Shown: one piece after another, positions 1 to 13,339 of the stretch
Layout: every line of letters begins with the position of its first letter
Position numbering within the stretch: position 1 is the first letter of the stretch
NCBI GenBank assembly: GCA_905250075.1
Contig: CAJNOP010000211.1
Location: forward strand, 124,001 to 188,000
From: Rotaria sp. Silwood1
Taxonomy: Eukaryota; Rotifera; Eurotatoria; Philodinida; Philodinidae
DNA: 64,000 nucleotides
Direction: 5' to 3'
The notes under the pieces: model-generated
Told to the model about the DNA's origin: nothing
The model's database searches: none
Seen by the model: only the letters and a program-made list of their open reading frames with translations
Position numbers and translations under genes: made by a program

Positions 1-2
1 AG

Positions 3-893
3 TATTTGCATTTGCCAAATTTACAATCAATGATTGTTGCTCGTGTTAAAGATCGTCGTTTAACATCAGATATTCTTCCATTAATAAATAGTATATATCC
101 ATGGCCGAATTCTTTAAAACATGTTAGAAGATTACATCAAAATGATAATCATTTAGATATTCTTCTTTATCCATCAACATACATATCAAAAATTGAAAAA
201 AATCAATTTGAAAAATATTTTGAGAATGAAACACGATTAATAAATATTCCAGAAAGTCCTTGTTTATTAAAATGGCAATATGATATATGTATCAGTCAAC
301 ATTGGCCTAATCTGGCATTTAGAGAAAATAAAATTCTTGAACAATCACAATTAAATAAAGATCTTACAGAACAAGATGAGATTAGTCTTGATTTACTGCA
401 GGTTTAAAACATTTTTATCAAAGAAAAAGAAAAAAAAAAAAAAAAGAAATTTTCTTTTTAGAAAATTCAAGAAAATGATAAAGAATCTCATTATGCCATT
501 ATTGTTGATAATGAAAATAAAATTCCTCTTGTTGCTTCTCGTGATTATCGTCATGAACATCCATTACAACATTCAACAATGGTTGCTATTGATTTACTTG
601 CTGCAAATTCAGTTTATTCAAGAGAAAATTTTATTGAAAAATTTATTGAAAAAAAAGAAAAAAAAGCTTATTTATTAAACGGTTGTTCGATTTATCTAAC
701 ACATGAACCTTGTATCATGTGTGCTATGGCATTACTTCATTCGAGAATATCAACTGTTTATTATTTAAATAAAAATCCAAATGTTGGAGCACTTGGTTCC
801 ATATATAAACTACATACTTTAAAAAGGACAAATCATCGTTTTACTGTATATCATTTAGAACAAATAAATAGCGATGATCCTGTCAATACTTAA
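3..893 (+). CDS. ADAT3: tRNA-specific adenosine deaminase subunit 3 (5' partial)
   Basis: This is the non-catalytic partner in the ADAT2/ADAT3 heterodimer that converts adenosine-34 to inosine in tRNA anticodons. The frame is open to the left window edge, so the start is missing and 276 residues are visible. Exons are 3-401 and 462-893; the 60-nt intron is GT-AG in phase 0. The C-terminal half is a cytidine-deaminase fold with the first zinc-ligand stretch HPLQHSTMVAID and the second one EPCIMCAMALLHSR. In catalytic deaminases the histidine is followed by A-E. Here it is followed by S-T, so the catalytic Glu is absent; ADAT3/Tad3 proteins characteristically lack it (often Val), which separates this gene from ADAT2. 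The protein ends in the usual NVGALGS...L..NHRF tail. A same-strand sulfotransferase starts 71 nt downstream. Confidence 0.93.
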
Positions 894-945
894 AAATAAA
901 ATTGTGATTATTTTGTTAATTAAATGATATGAATGAAAAAGTAAA

Positions 946-964
946 AATAATTTTTTAGATAATA
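946..964 (+). promoter_or_regulatory. possible spliced-leader acceptor
   Basis: An AATTTTTTAG acceptor ends at 958, six bases before the ATG at 965, with no upstream exon in view and the previous gene's stop at 893. This fits a trans-splice site in an operon. It is inferred from position and motif only. Confidence 0.4.
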
Positions 965-2645
965 ATGCATTTTATTTTATGTTCTATTCGACATTCATCA
1001 AATATATTAAATCATCGTCGATTTTCTCTTACATCATCAAAACAAAATCTTTTTAAAAGTTTATTTGATCATTTTCAATATGCTCGTAAAGCAAAACAAG
1101 CTGCACAACGACGTGGAATTGATTTATCAAATTTAACTCCTGAACAACAAATAAAATTCAAACCAATATTACGAATGAAAAGTGCATTTCGTGTTGTTAA
1201 TATAACAATGGGTATAATGGCTGTTATAGCTACAACTGTTTGGTATAGACGTCGTCAAAAAGAATATCAAGTTGGAAAAGAAATTAATGATGAATTAAAA
1301 CCAATTTGGATGGATTTAAAATATTTTAAACATAAAGGTGCTATGATTGGAAATTATTTATTACCTGAACAAATTGTTGGAAAATTAAAACAATTAAAAT
1401 CATTTCAATTCAATCAATCTGATTGTATTTGTGCATCATTTCCTAAATCAGGAACAACTTTACTACAAGAAATTGTTTATTTAATTCAAACTAATTTTGA
1501 TTATGAATCAGCAAAAAAAATTGATATTACCGAAAGATATTCATTTCTTGAATGGCCAACTGTTGATCTTAAAAAATTATCATTAGATAAAACAAATAAA
1601 TCAAGACTTTTTAAAACACATTTACCACCAGAATTTTTTAATGAAACTTTTAAAAAAGCTAAAGTAAAAGAAAAAAGAACCAATCGATTCGATATTATTT
1701 TCAATGTAAATAAAGAAATTTGTCGTTTTTTCTTTTAGGTTATTTATATTTATCGAAATCCAAAAGATGTAACTGTTTCATTATTTCATTTTCTTCGTTC
1801 GATAAATATTGAACTAACTTATTCTGGTCCATGGAATCAATTTGTTCAATCTTTTCTTATTGATGAAAGTTAGATTCATCTTTTTTTTTATTTGATTCCA
1901 ATTTATATTATAATTTTAGTTTATTATGCACCATGGTGGCGTCATGTTAATGATTATCATTCTCTTAATGATTCTATTTTTTTTGTTGCTTATGAAGATC
2001 TTCTTACTGTAGGTTTTTTTTCTAGATTTATATTCGAAATGATTTCTTTTTCTTTTGTTTATAGAATTTTCGACCAACTGTTCGTCGTTTAGCAGCTTAT
2101 TTAGGAAAAGAAAAAGAATTAACAGAAGAACAATTAGATAAACTTGAAAAATGGTGTTCATTTGATTCAATGAAACAAAATCCTAAAGTTAATTACAATT
2201 GGTTTCGTGATTGGGGTTTTGTTAATAAATCGTTTTCATTTTTACGAAAAGGTAAACTATTTTATATATTCGTCCATTACTCACAAATTTTAAGTGTTAC
2301 TTTTTTATTTAAAAGAAAAAAGATATGTTTTCATATTTGATTAGTAACTATGATTGAAATCAAACTAATTTAATATGCCATATAATTTGATTATTTTACT
2401 ATAGAATAAGAATATATTGATATGTCGAAAGCAAATTTATTAAATAGTCATATTTTATTATTGTTTCAGGTAAAATAGGTGATTGGTTAAATCATTTTGA
2501 TGTTGAACAATCTAAAAGCTATGATAAAATGGTATCAACTCGTCTATCGCCATCAATTCCTCCATTGAATTATGGAATATCTTCAGAAGATCAACAACGT
2601 CTTTATGATTATGATGCTAAAAAAAATTCTTCTCAATCTTCTTAG
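965..2645 (+). CDS. membrane-anchored sulfotransferase, possible mitochondrial N-terminal module
   Basis: A PAPS-dependent sulfotransferase of the cytosolic (SULT1-like) family; the acceptor substrate cannot be told. Exons: 965-1663, 1739-1868, 1920-2008, 2065-2251, 2470-2645, all phase-consistent, giving 426 aa. Family motifs are present in order: the 5'-phosphosulfate loop FPKSGTT (residues 159-165), the 3'-phosphate site YRNPKDV at the start of exon 2, PWWRHV, YEDLL, and the C-terminal RKGKIGDW signature across the last junction. SULT proteins are about 290 aa. The extra ~120 N-terminal residues hold a basic, Ser/Arg-rich start resembling a mitochondrial presequence, the motif LTPEQ (about residue 57) and one membrane span (about 80-95) followed by a charged stretch. 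That arrangement weakly resembles COA3, a cytochrome oxidase assembly factor. It lies between ADAT3 and MIOS on the same strand with very short gaps. Confidence 0.9.
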
Positions 2646-2710
2646 ATAAATTATTTTCATCTTTTGTTTTGTTTTGTTTCAATCAAAGTGTGGATTGATT
2701 TAGTTTGAAT

Positions 2711-2726
2711 TTTTTTGTTATTTTAG
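2711..2726 (+). promoter_or_regulatory. possible spliced-leader acceptor of MIOS
   Basis: The MIOS start codon at 2727 directly follows TTTTTGTTATTTTAG. The sulfotransferase stop lies 81 nt upstream. An acceptor abutting the ATG, with no upstream exon, suggests trans-splicing. Confidence 0.45.
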
Positions 2727-5700
2727 ATGCAAAAAACTGAAATTCATTGGTCACCAAATGATCGAAATCAATTAGCAGAAATAGGAGCTGAAATAATAAT
2801 TCATACATTTGATCGACCATTAAGTGGAGAAAGTGGAAAATGTGTTTCTGGAGGAACAAATAAAAAAACAACAAGTCTTAATTATCCATTACATGAAAAA
2901 AATAATATCAAAGTTATTTGATTTTCTCTCTCTTTTTTATTTTTTTTTTCTAAGTGTTAAAATAAATTTCTAGTGTTGTGCATGGTGGCCATCACAAGAA
3001 TATCCATATGTATTTGCTATTGGACAGCCTAATGGACGGATTATATTTGAAAAGTCAGTTTATTATTAGATTAATCTTTTAATCATTTTTATTTTTAGTG
3101 TTAAAGATCGATCAGATCCATTGAGTCAAGGAAGAATAGGTTTATTTATCATTATTATTTATATTAAAATGAAAATAAAATTTGTTTTTATTTAAGTAAT
3201 TGACTCTAAACAAGGTCGACCATGTGTTGCACTTAGTTGGAATCCAAAAATTCCTAATTTAGTAATTATTTTCTTCTTTTTTTTTTCTTTTCTCAAAGAC
3301 TTTAATTAAAATTAATTTTTTCTTATTATTTTAAAAGCTTTTGTCAGGATTCGATAGATATCGTTCTGATAATTGTTTAACAATTTGGGATATAAATCAT
3401 AATGGTATATCATCACCATCATTACATCAAATAGGAGGGATAGCATCATCATCATCAAGTATTGAGGAGTATAAAAGAGTTGATATATTAATGCATAATC
3501 AACAAGTTTGGAAACCAATATTTGATTCTGGACTCAATGAACAATGTCATTCATTAGCATGGTTTAAACCAAATGATCGTTGTTTTGCTGCATGTACCAC
3601 ACAACATAATACAAGAACTATTAAAATTTATGATCCACGTGGTTAGTTTTTATATTAAGTTTTTTTCATAAAAACTCAAAATTGAAGATATCAAAGATGA
3701 TTCTATATTACACACAGATCAATTTAGACTAGGTTAATCGCTTAAATATGATAGTAGCAAAAATGCTATACATATTTTAGAAATAATTTATAAAAATTAG
3801 TATGTAGTCTCCTGAAATGAAGCAATAAACAATGTTCTAGAATCGTCATCAATGATCTCTAAAGAAGATATGTAGTCTATCGTTGAGAAAATTTTCAAGT
3901 ATTTTTCAAAAGAAAGGTATATAAGACGGCGTTTCCAGTCAATCTACATCTACAAAATTTGAGACATATGTGAAGCCCTCCGCGTTAGTCTCGAATTCTG
4001 TTGAATTTAACTTCGAAAATTTTAGATCTGATGGACTCTAGTCTTCTGAGAAATCTATAGAGTGCACTAATCATCAAATATTAAATAAAAAAAATCGGAA
4101 AAAATTGTTTGATATGTTTGAGACGACTATCCAATTTCGATTATAAAATCTCATTGAGATTATCAAAGTATAATTCGACTGTGTCTAAAAATCTTGGACC
4201 TGTCTGGCTCTACACATATGGCTATAACTGGATCTAGAGAAAGATATGGATATTGTACTGCTAGAGTTTGTTCAGTAATCGTAGCATAAAACAAAGCTGT
4301 TGCAGTATTTCTCTTTGTGTGAAGCAAGATAAAAATTGTTTTTTATTTGGTTATTTCATAATTCGTATAAGTTTTTCAATTAATAAATTTTAGCAATTAA
4401 AATTTCCGTTCAACTATAGTAAAATTCAATACACTTTACATTAAGTAAATCACATGTGAGGTATCTCTGTCACATGTTTCTGCGTCTAAAATAAATTAAT
4501 CTAACAGTCTATCTCAATCTAGTGGAAATAATTTGGAGTTCGAGAGTTTAAGAACAAAAAATCATCATTTCTTTCTACTCTACAATGAATAATACAACAA
4601 AGTAAATTATCAAAATTTGAACAATTTGTAGCTCACCATTAGTTGTACTTTAACGTACAAATCAAACAAAGAGATGAAGAAACATATTATAGAGCTCGTA
4701 GTTTTCATCAAACTAGAGAAGATTTAGTAAAAATGTAAGAGTTATAAAATATTCTACTGTTCTAATTGATTCGAAGTTATTTAGAAGAGTAAAGTTACTT
4801 ATACAAAGTGAAAAAAGATCTCTTAGAATAATATTAAATTATAAAAGTAAAATAAATGTTCTAGTTTAAATCTTGATCTTGAATGAATGAATAAATGAAT
4901 TGTTGTAACGTCTTAGAAAAATTTAGTTGTGTTGAATATATAATTATTTGTTTATAGTTTTGTGTAATTGTTTTTTCATTAATACAACGATATAAATGTG
5001 CATCGATTTTCCCCATGAAGAATTCTATTGAAAAAAAAAGAATTGATCTTGATCATCTTCAATAAATAAAATAAGTTTTATTTTTAATTTAAAATGTTTA
5101 ATGTTTTTTTAGTTCCATCACCTGTTGTAACATCTTTTCCAACAAAAGCTCCATTTAATTTATGCTGTGATACAAGTGAACGATATATAGCTGCTAGTAT
5201 TGATGTATGTTGCTTTTGATTTTATTTTTTAAAATCCAAAAAATAAAAATAAAAATAAAATTGTTTTAGAAAACAGTTTATGTATATGATAGTCGAGCAA
5301 CTGAAAAACCACTTATTGTTCGTGAAGAACATGAACCAATTGTTAAACTTGCATGGAGTCGAACAGGGTTCATAGTTTTTATTATTTTTTGTTTTATTTG
5401 TTTTATAAAGAAAATAATTTTAGATCATCTCAACTTGGTTATTGTATTCGAGATTCTCCAAAATTTCTTGTTCTGTCAGTATCAACAAATCACAATCATG
5501 AAAACGATACTTTTGTTCATCGAATTCTTCAATGTATAATATTCATATGAGACGTTTTCTTTTCTTTTTGTTTTTTGAAAGATAAAATCATCAATTTTAG
5601 GTCCAATTCAACGTTATAGAATTGGTTTAGCATCATTTGATTGGAATTATTTTGATGAAAATCGTCTTGTTTTATTGAGTGGAAAAGAATATTTTGATTA

Positions 5701-8700
5701 TGTTATTCCATCAAAATCAAATATTGTAGGTTTTTTTTTCTTCGTTTAATTAATATTAATATATTAATTTAGTGTTATTCACCACGTAATGGTCTTTTGT
5801 GGACAAATGAACATGAAATTCATCCATCTGTAATTAGTCAAGATCAAACACAAATATATTCCAAAGTTCTTTTTACATATGATTTATCAAATGTACAAAA
5901 TGATCGAAGAACTATTTCTTCATCACAATCAACCTCAAATACAGAAGTAATCAATTTAGAATTGATTTCTATGGGTTTTTTTCCTAAATATATTTTAGTT
6001 AATTCAAATGGATTTAAAAACAATGTCAAAAGAAACACAATCAACTATTGAACAAATACAAAGATGGATCAAAAGTTAATCAAATAGTTTCTTTTTTTTT
6101 AAATTAAAAAAAAAATAATTTTTAATGCTTAGGTACAAGTATTAATCGAGATCCATATCCATTTATTGGAGTTATTGAAGCATTGAGAGGTTTAATAAAA
6201 CTTTCTTGTTGAAAACATTGTTTTTATCGATTATTATATTAATTTTAGAAGCTCAACCATCATCAACAAGTATATTAACACATCAATCATGGTCATCAAT
6301 GGCTAATTCAACATCTACGAAAACTGTTTATGAATCATCTGAAAGGTAAATTAATTTATTCTAATTTAATCGATAAAATATGTATTGAACAAATCAATCT
6401 TCTTCAATTGTTTTCTTTCGTTTTTTTCATTTCGATGAACACTATTAAATCATCGATGGGAGTATTGATGATAGATTTAGATTCTGTGCAAGTCTATGAA
6501 TAGTTTAGAAATGATTTTAATAATCCGAATAAAAATCTTTTAGTTTCGAATATTTTAGATTCAATATTTGTTCTTTCAAAAGAGTTTCTCAGCTGAAGAT
6601 ACAGAATAGATTTCATTGTTGAATTTATAGTATGTATTGAAAAAGAAATATTTAAGAGCTACGATCAATGGTGTATGAACGAAAGAAAGACTTGATAGAT
6701 TCTAGTTTCAATAGTTTTTAACAGCTTGCTTTTCAGTCTTGATAAATTTATGTTCAACGAATATTTTATACATAATCATATTCGTCCTTATTAGAATAAA
6801 ATAATATATATATATCTAGATCAAATCGAATAGTTTTGTCAATTTTATTTGTCTAACATAAAATAAAATTTCGTTTATTTTCAAAAAGTGAATTAAAAAA
6901 AAAGAAAACGAATATTATTTTTAATAGGCAAATAGTTGCTCAATTATGTGGATGGTCAAATGTCGATTCAAAATCAGGTGGTTACGATCGTATGGCATTA
7001 TTATTAGAACAAGATGAATTTGAAAAAGTAGCTGCACTATATATATTTCAAATGAATGTTAATCGAGCATTAGATGTACTTAATGAGGGTCTTCAACGAG
7101 GTTTTTATTCTCAAATTTTTATTTTATTTTAAATAAATAAATAAATAAATAAAATTATTTAAAGGTGGAAAAGAAGAATTAGCAACATTAATTCTTGCAT
7201 TAGTTGGTTCAATTCGAGCAACATCAACAAATAATGATGATAAAATATTAATCAATGAATTTTCAGCAGTAACAAAATTATTTCATCGACCTTATGTTCG
7301 AGCTATGTTTGGATTTATTCTTACACAAGATGGAAATGATTTACAATATGAATGTGTTCTCGTATGTATATTTATTCATTTTATTTTTTCGTTTTGTTTT
7401 ATTGAAAAATTTTTATTTCTTAGGATGAACAATTAGATCTTAATGATAAAGTTGCATTTGCTGCTCGATATTTAAATGATCAACGTCTTTATGATAAATT
7501 AGATAAATTAGCTGATGAAAGTCGAGAAAAAGGAGATCTACAAGGAATTCTTCTTACTGGTTTGTTTTATTTATCAATTCAAAGGAGAACATTTTCTACA
7601 ACATCTCAGTTCTATAAATACGGCTCGATTTTAGCTGAAAGTGCAGAAATTAGGATGCAGCAATCTAAAGATTAGATCCGACGGTAGACTCTGTCTGATA
7701 ATGACCTAAACTAGAAGAAAAAACAGGTCGTCATATCCGATCACCGGATTTCTACCATTTTCTGCACTATTCTAGTCGAAAACAGAAGTTTCTCTATCGA
7801 AAATTCAGGGATTCGAACGTCAGAATCAATAGCCTGGGCTGTTTTATTCAATTTTCATGAATCATTTGAAAGGATTACAAGTTATCAGTTAGATTAAGAG
7901 TTTTATTTTAATTGTCAATATATTAACATAAGAATAATACAAAGAAATAAGATAGTCTTGTTAGTCATTCAAAACTTATCGAAACTTTTGCTTGATGACT
8001 TGAGAAAAAACAAAATCAATTTTAGTTACAGTGATAATCGCAATTAAAAACAACTTCAACTATGATTAAAAAATTTTATGAGAGATTTATCATATTAGAA
8101 AGCCTTAAAAATAACTTTTTAACCATTTTGAAGAAGTTTGAAATAGATTATTAGTCTAATGTGATCTATTCACTTGCTAATAATTTTCTTGTTCAATATT
8201 TAATTATACTTGTGCTATTATAGGATTAAGACAAAATGGATGTGAACTTATACAGAAATATCTTGATCAAACCAGTGATATACGTACAGCTGCATTACTT
8301 GCTATTTATGTTCCTGAAGATGTACATCAAGAATGCCCTTATGTTCAAGAATGGATTGAAGGGTTAAGAAAAATATTTATTTTGATTTAATTAAAACATT
8401 AATCGATTTATTTTTTATAGATTTCGACTTCTTCTTGATGAACTTCAAATGTGGAATGAACGTGCTGAATTTGATATATATCGTAGTCATGTAACAGGTA
8501 CAACACCATATCGTCGACATTATTTTGATCGTGCAATAAATACAAATCAGCATTTTTCATGTATTTTTTGTCAAACGCCACTCGAAGTTAATCAAGGAAC
8601 ATCAAGTCAAACTCCGACAATAGGTGGATTATCAACAAATACAACATCTACACCAACAACACCATTGAAAGTTCAAAGTCGAGCATCACAACAAACAATG

Positions 8701-9854
8701 ACAACTAGGTCATCTGCGTCATCTTCGTCTACTTATCCACCACCAAATTCTGATATGGTATCATAAATAATCAAAAGTTTTTTTTTTTCAAAAATTATTC
8801 TTTAATTATTTAGTTAATGGTATGCGCCAAATGTCGTCAAGTCTTACCACGTTGTTCAATTTGTATGATGAGTTTAACAACATATATTGAAGATGCATCT
8901 TATGCATATGAACCATTACTTGGTTAGTACAACTAATTAATCATCTCTCATTCAGAAAAAACTCTAATCATCTATGAATCTATTAAAAAGATTTTGACTC
9001 ATACTGCATTTTTACATACCTTGATCATTCTTAAAAACATCGGAGAATTTCCTTTTCGAACTTTTAATTAAAGCTTCACACAGAGACAGAACATAATGAG
9101 CATTTTTTATTGTTAAAGTTGGAGATGTCTCCGGTTTTCCTATCCTACGATGCGGCTATGCTAAAAGTATGCCTTTTTGCATCGCTCATCTATAGAGACA
9201 AATCCTATGTTCTTATTTTAAGATAGAAATTAATCACAAAGGCTAAAAATTTCACAATAAACTTATTTCATTAACACATATCTCTGTAGTAAATTTTAAT
9301 GCGAAGCACAATATCGCATTAAAAAATACCATAAAAAAGTCGTATCGTCATACCAATAAGCTAAGGATTCGAACTGAAAAGTGATTAATCATTTGAAGAA
9401 CTTCTCTTGTTACTTTATAATGTATTTGGTTTTCTTTTTAAAATATTCAATTAGATAAACATACGTTAATGTCAAGTCAATGGTTTACATGGTGTCGTTT
9501 ATGTCGTCATGGTGGTCATGCTGAACATGTTTCGAATTGGTTTGCAATGAATCAACAATGTCCTATTGCCAAATGCTTATGTCGATGTACCTTGATTGAT
9601 GGTATCTTTTGTTGACCATTATTTTTGTGTTCTTTTCTTTTCATATCAATAAAAGAAAATGTTAGTTTCTTGAATAATCAATCAATTTTTGTTTTTTTTT
9701 CTATTTTTTTGAAAATCGTTGAAACATAAAGAGATTTTTGAAAAATAATTAAAAATTTTAAAATCAATATATTATTCATAAATTTCTTTTTGAAGATCCA
9801 TTTTTAGCTAGGCGTAGACGATTATCCTCGTCATTCAGTAGTCGCAATATATAA
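2727..9854 (+). CDS. MIOS: GATOR2 complex subunit MIOS
   Basis: MIOS (Mio/Sea4) belongs to the GATOR2 complex on the lysosome, which relieves GATOR1 inhibition of mTORC1 when amino acids are present. Twenty-one exons join in phase to 933 aa (human 875): 2727-2912, 2974-3053, 3099-3139, 3197-3261, 3338-3641, 5113-5204, 5270-5367, 5424-5533, 5601-5725, 5773-5946, 5999-6074, 6133-6189, 6249-6345, 6928-7100, 7165-7361, 7424-7559, 8224-8362, 8421-8757, 8814-8922, 9455-9601, 9796-9854. The N-terminal half is a WD40 propeller (CAWWPSQEY, AIGQPNGR, LAWFKPND). The middle is an alpha-solenoid with GDLQGILLTGL near-identical to MIOS. The C-terminus is the zinc-binding end with paired Cys (CIFC, CAKC, CSIC, WCRLCRHGGHAEH, CLCRC). 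Four introns are long (1471, 582, 664, 532 nt); the rest are mostly 50-70 nt. Confidence 0.95.
3642..5112 (+). other. long MIOS intron 5
   Basis: A 1471-nt GT-AG intron in a gene whose other introns are mostly near 60 nt. I see no coding potential, terminal repeats or RNA gene in it. It may be an old, unrecognisable insertion. Confidence 0.6.
9293..9327. repeat. short hairpin in a MIOS intron
   Basis: ATTTTAATGCGA and TCGCATTAAAAAAT form a stem of about 11-12 bp around a 9-nt loop inside the 532-nt intron 8923-9454. No function is evident. Confidence 0.4.
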
Positions 9855-12800
9855 CTCTACTTGAATTATTTGCTCTTATATATAAATGAAGAAAAATCGA
9901 ACAAAGTGAATCATGATTGTAACTACCAATTATAATGTGATCCGATCTGTATGTGAAGTATCTAGATTGAGAGAGCTCAAACGTTGTTTCTGTGTACTAA
10001 TAAAAATTCCATGTTAAACAATTTTAGCTTGCCTTATCACGCAAACTATTAGTTTTGACATGTTCAAGATTGAGTTCTCGGCTGTAACTAAGTTTTCTTG
10101 AAAATTTTATGATTTCAACCATTGATGAAGAGGCGATCTATGCTGAAAATTTCTCAAATGATGAATTTATTTTTGTTCCGCAGCATTATGTCTAATTGGT
10201 TCTGGTTAGTATTTACAGTAAAGATTTACCGAACTTTATTTCTAAGCAAAATATCGACCAAAAAAAAGTTTAAGTCTATATAAGTTTTAATTATTAGTTG
10301 AATTTTTTCTAACACTTGTTACTTTGGTGATATTACCACTGAATCATATGTATTTATTTTTTCTTTGAAGAAAAATCATTTATATGTTGTTGATATTTCA
10401 ATACTTTAGCTATTTAAACTTCTAGTGTGCTATATAAATAATATCTTCATCTATTTGAATTCTTTCAGATTTAAATTATCATTGGCTTATTAATAGGTTA
10501 GCTCAAGTCGTTTCAGTTGTGATACATTCCTTAGTCTTCTACTATTTGCTCTTGTTTATTCACATTATTGAATATTCATTTAAAAAAACACAGAAATGAA
10601 GATAAAAACGATCATCCATTGAGATTGTTATCTACAATTATCGACATAACCATGACATTACAACATAATTGCTAATGAAAAAATCTTTATTTACTAACTG
10701 AAATAACGATAAATTCTCTTATGGGTGGTGACAATCTTTTACTGTTATCAACGGTTTGTTACTTGCTCTATGACTATCTACTTGATAACTATCAAGTTCT
10801 CTTTATCAACTATTGGACAGAATAAATATTTGTTAATAGTTAATCCTCATTTCTATTCTAAACACATTTCGATAAGGTTATTTTTATTTTAACAATCGCT
10901 ACATTGAATAATTCTTCATTTCTGTTATAAGAATTGTTAAATCAACAGCTAGAATTTTGTTTTTCTATATTTGTAAAATATAATATTCAGATATGATATA
11001 AAAGAATCATCATGGATTATAATGAAAATTGTAAAAATAATTGAATAAACACGATTGTTCTTGTTTTCTTAAGTCATTTGGATTTTTGTCTTGACTAAAA
11101 TTAATGATAATGAATATTCAAACGGAATGTAGCAATTGTCTTGCTAAATATTTTCTTATGTTTGTTAATCAGCTTCGAAAAATAATTATTTCTTTTTAGT
11201 TTCTTTCTCCATGTAATAGTCTAAGTTTTTGGTTCAATGGTGATTTGCTCAAATGGATTATTACAATATTTATCAACTATCCTATCAAATTTTATGATAA
11301 TGTTCTAGAAACCTAATATTATTTGATTGAATTGAAGAGTCTTTCATAAATCTGTGAATATCTACTTAATATTTAATGTTATTTTTAAGATGAAGTCTCG
11401 TCAATCAATGAATATAGTGTTTTAACAATAATATACTATTAAACATCATACAAAGTCGATTCTTGTAGTTTTTAAACAAATTATAAAATGAAAAAAGAAA
11501 TATTTTCTGTCAAATATTTAAGTATTTTTTCAATTAAATGATAGAGACTATATAATTTTCGAAACCCTTTTATCTAATAAATCTTTTTCATTAGAATGGC
11601 ATAAAAGCAGTCTGCTAGATTAAAAACAAACTATCAAATTTCTATTGAAAAGTTCTGAAAACTGATGCGATGGTCGTAAGTAAATAATGAAGGTTAAAAT
11701 ATAAATTGAGATAATAACAACGGTTAAGAGTCATATTATTTCAATTAGATTTTTTCGATCGAGACAAGACCATTTTGTAAAAATAACGAGTTTTATTAAA
11801 ACTAGATAAAAAGTCTTTGGGATGACTAACTCAGCAAAATAGATGAATCTTATTTAATGTTAATAAATTGCAATAAATAGAGCTTCTTTGATTGAAAACA
11901 ACCGAATTTCACAATATCTACAAATCATCTATAGATTTGGACATGGTCGTTCCGGATTTCAACTCGAATTTTTGAAAACTCACCTATTTGTTTGTATTAG
12001 ATCGGTGATGATCGAAAAATTAGATTCAAGCCTTTCGAATAACCGATCATAGACTCGTATTGTTTGGCCTCGAAAGCTATTAACCAAGTTTTAGAAAATA
12101 AATCGTTATGTGATGTTAGTGTGTAGTTGAAGTTGAGAGTGTGTGTATTTGAAGACAAAACTCTTATCTACAACAATCCTTCAATCACACTCACTCCCTT
12201 ATACCATTCTTATCCTTTTATTATTTATATAATCATATGCTAGCTAACGTTTTATTTTGAGATATATTTTAGAATTGAAATAGGAATTAAAGCAAGTTAT
12301 TTTGTAGCACTTGTCATCAACGATAATATTCAAGTGAGTCAATGAAATATTTGCGAATTATTAATAGTAATGAGATGAATTCTTTTTATAGTAAAATAAA
12401 TTTTGTGCGCTTATTTATCAAAACACTCAATTAAGTTTTTATAAAATATTTGTCATAGTCATTTCATTTGAAGTTCCTGAAAATAAAAAACTATCATCTC
12501 ATGTCTTTTTGTTGCTTATCAAACCATTATTTAGAAGAATGTCTAAATGATAAAATTTCGTTCTTGGCCAAAGAATTGAACAATAAAAAATAAATAGTTG
12601 TTCATAAAAATATATTTAATTTGAAATTTTTTTTGTAAGTCGAAATTGACATAATTGTTTTATTTTCGAATAAAAACTAAAATGATCATTCAAATGTTGA
12701 ATTATGTACACTCATTGAATTAATATATTGTTTATCATTTAAAATATATATTAGGAAAATTTATGTTATATGTTTGTATATCGGCATGGAATTTAATCTG

Positions 12801-13339
12801 TTTTTTATTTGTTATCAATCCGTTTACGTCTCGCTAATCATATTATAATTAGAAAATACAAATCAATATAATTTTATTGAAGATTTGCTCATATCTTGAT
12901 ATAAATTATTTCATCTAAACTTAATTAAAATCGAAAAGATCCATTCTACAAATAATAAATGATGATAATTGCATCTCTTTTCTTCATTAACGACAATAAA
13001 TAGAATGTTTATTTCAATATTTCAAAGTTTTCCTCTATAAGAATTGGAAATAAATAATAATAAATCAAATCTAATAAGTTTTCAAAATCCATAAATAAAT
13101 GTTTATTTGTCAAATTAACGAAAACTATTTCCTTAAAAAATTCTAACTTAACAATTTATTCGAAACAAAAACATAAAATTTACAAAAAAAAAAAATAAAC
13201 GAATTTTTCTCACACAAACATCTTAAAAAATATTGAATAATTAATAAATAGATAGATGTAAATTGATATTTAGCAGTCTAAAATAATAATGAGCGAGATT
13301 AAGTTTATAAAAATTTTACGGGATAAAAGAAAAGAAAAC
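9855..13339. other. intergenic, nothing recognised
   Basis: 3.5 kb of AT-rich DNA between the convergent ends of MIOS and the SLC35F-like gene. No open frame of meaningful length, no RNA gene and no terminal repeats were seen. Confidence 0.6.

Noticed and set aside
5975-5998. A 24-nt GT-AG segment in MIOS as an intron
   Set aside because: The 52-nt intron 5947-5998 uses the same acceptor, has a better donor (GTAATC) and keeps phase; 24 nt is below plausible length.
7795-7850. tRNA T-loop-like words (GATTCGAAC) on the minus strand, also near 9367
   Set aside because: The flanking bases do not form a T-stem, and no acceptor or anticodon arms are found at the proper spacing.
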